From an uncultured Gemmatimonadales bacterium (GTDB lineage Bacteria; Gemmatimonadota; Gemmatimonadetes; Longimicrobiales; Gaopeijiaceae): a stretch of DNA of 6,316 nucleotides. Below, piece after piece: positions 6,174 to 6,316 of this stretch (its first letter is position 1; the number at the start of each line of letters is the position of its first letter). The notes beneath the pieces were generated by a model, which had not been told where the DNA came from, searched no databases, and saw nothing but the letters and a program-made list of their open reading frames with translations. The translations under genes were made by a program, and so were the position numbers. The stretch covers positions 1-6,316 of the forward strand of contig CALJLC010000508.1 in the NCBI GenBank assembly GCA_937982605.1. Direction: 5' to 3'.

Positions 6174-6316
6174 TCAGCTGCCCGAATCGGGCGTCAGCGA
6201 CCCGGAGTCCGGCGTGAGGGATCCCGAGTCGGGCGTCAGCGACCCGGAGTCCGGCGTGAGGGACCCGGAATCGGGCGTCAGCGGATCCGTGAGCGACGTG
6301 CCGCACGCGGCCAGGG
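6174..6316 (-). CDS. Miniature heptad-repeat lipoprotein, N-terminus outside window
   Basis: Reading the minus strand from the right edge gives LAACGTSLTDP followed by five perfect copies of LTPDSGS and then TGA (6176-6174). LAAC is a good lipobox, with the lipidated Cys encoded at 6303-6305, so the missing N-terminal part is most likely only a short signal peptide upstream of 6316. The mature product would be just 43 residues: an eight-residue stub (CGTSLTDP) plus 35 residues of repeat. It should be exported and lipid-anchored to a membrane. The composition (Leu, Thr, Pro, Asp, Ser, Gly with no basic residue after the Cys) makes it acidic and probably extended or disordered, with one Asp per repeat. 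I recognise no family. Other frames on this strand give only Arg/Ala/His-rich shadows without a stop here. It converges on the GAF/TPR gene. Low-complexity surface tether, spacer or ion-binding tail are possible roles, all inferred. Confidence 0.75.
   Translation of the reverse strand, partial: LAACGTSLTDPLTPDSGSLTPDSGSLTPDSGSLTPDSGSLTPDSGS
6177..6281 (-). repeat. Five tandem 21-bp repeats encoding LTPDSGS
   Basis: Five head-to-tail 21-bp units occupy 6261-6281, 6240-6260, 6219-6239, 6198-6218 and 6177-6197 in coding order. Each encodes LTPDSGS exactly. Units 2 and 4 are identical in DNA; units 1, 3 and 5 begin CTGACGCCC while 2 and 4 begin CTCACGCCG, so there is a 42-bp alternating higher-order period. 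All differences are synonymous, including an AGC instead of TCN for the last Ser in unit 5. Confidence 0.93.

Noticed and set aside
6177..6281. Tandem repeats as a CRISPR array or origin iterons
   Set aside because: The units are contiguous without spacers and are in frame, encoding an exact heptad after a lipobox; there are no cas or replication genes in the window.
5896..6306. Minus-strand open frame starting with ATG inside the repeat region
   Set aside because: Its His/Arg/Ala repeats are only another frame of the 21-bp array. It then runs antisense through the end of the TPR gene with no domain, whereas the lipobox/LTPDSGS frame stops neatly in the gap.

Overview
The window comes from a very GC-rich bacterial chromosome (roughly 70% G+C by eye, with strong G/C preference at third codon positions). 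The style of the proteins suggests Gemmatimonadota: a lipoprotein built from Ig-like and IPT/TIG domains followed by an HEFQH metallopeptidase, a GAF/TPR protein, and a very small repeat lipoprotein. Acidobacteriota or Myxococcota cannot be excluded from sequence alone. There are no rRNA or tRNA genes, CRISPR arrays, insertion sequences or phage genes. This is ordinary, dense chromosomal coding sequence.

Left part (1-2523, + strand): the 3' end of an unrecognised gene runs in from the left edge. It overlaps by 4 bases (GTGA) the start of a 746-residue secreted lipoprotein. That protein has a lipobox, an Ig-like domain, an IPT/TIG domain and an M30-like zinc peptidase domain with HEFQH and a downstream WLSEG glutamate. 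The two genes look like an operon.

Middle (2524-4328): after an 81-base spacer comes a 266-residue membrane protein. It carries an N-terminal zinc ribbon, a second zinc-ribbon-like CPxC pair split by a hydrophobic segment, a transmembrane hairpin, and a C-terminal winged-helix-like domain. Its 3' end overlaps by 58 bases the 3' end of a convergent EamA/DMT-family transporter on the minus strand.

Right part (4329-6316): the transporter gene diverges across a spacer of about 50 bases from a 578-residue soluble protein with a probable N-terminal GAF-like domain and a long C-terminal TPR array. This gene converges on a minus-strand gene that enters from the right edge. Only the C-terminal part of the latter is present: a lipobox followed by a mature peptide of 43 residues consisting mostly of five exact LTPDSGS heptads. 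The five DNA copies differ at synonymous positions. A strong GC-rich hairpin lies between the two stop codons.

The genes do not form one obvious pathway. The most notable items are the miniature heptad-repeat lipoprotein at the right edge, the split zinc-ribbon/winged-helix membrane protein, and the modular metallopeptidase lipoprotein. I see no convincing defence, mobile or biosynthetic system.
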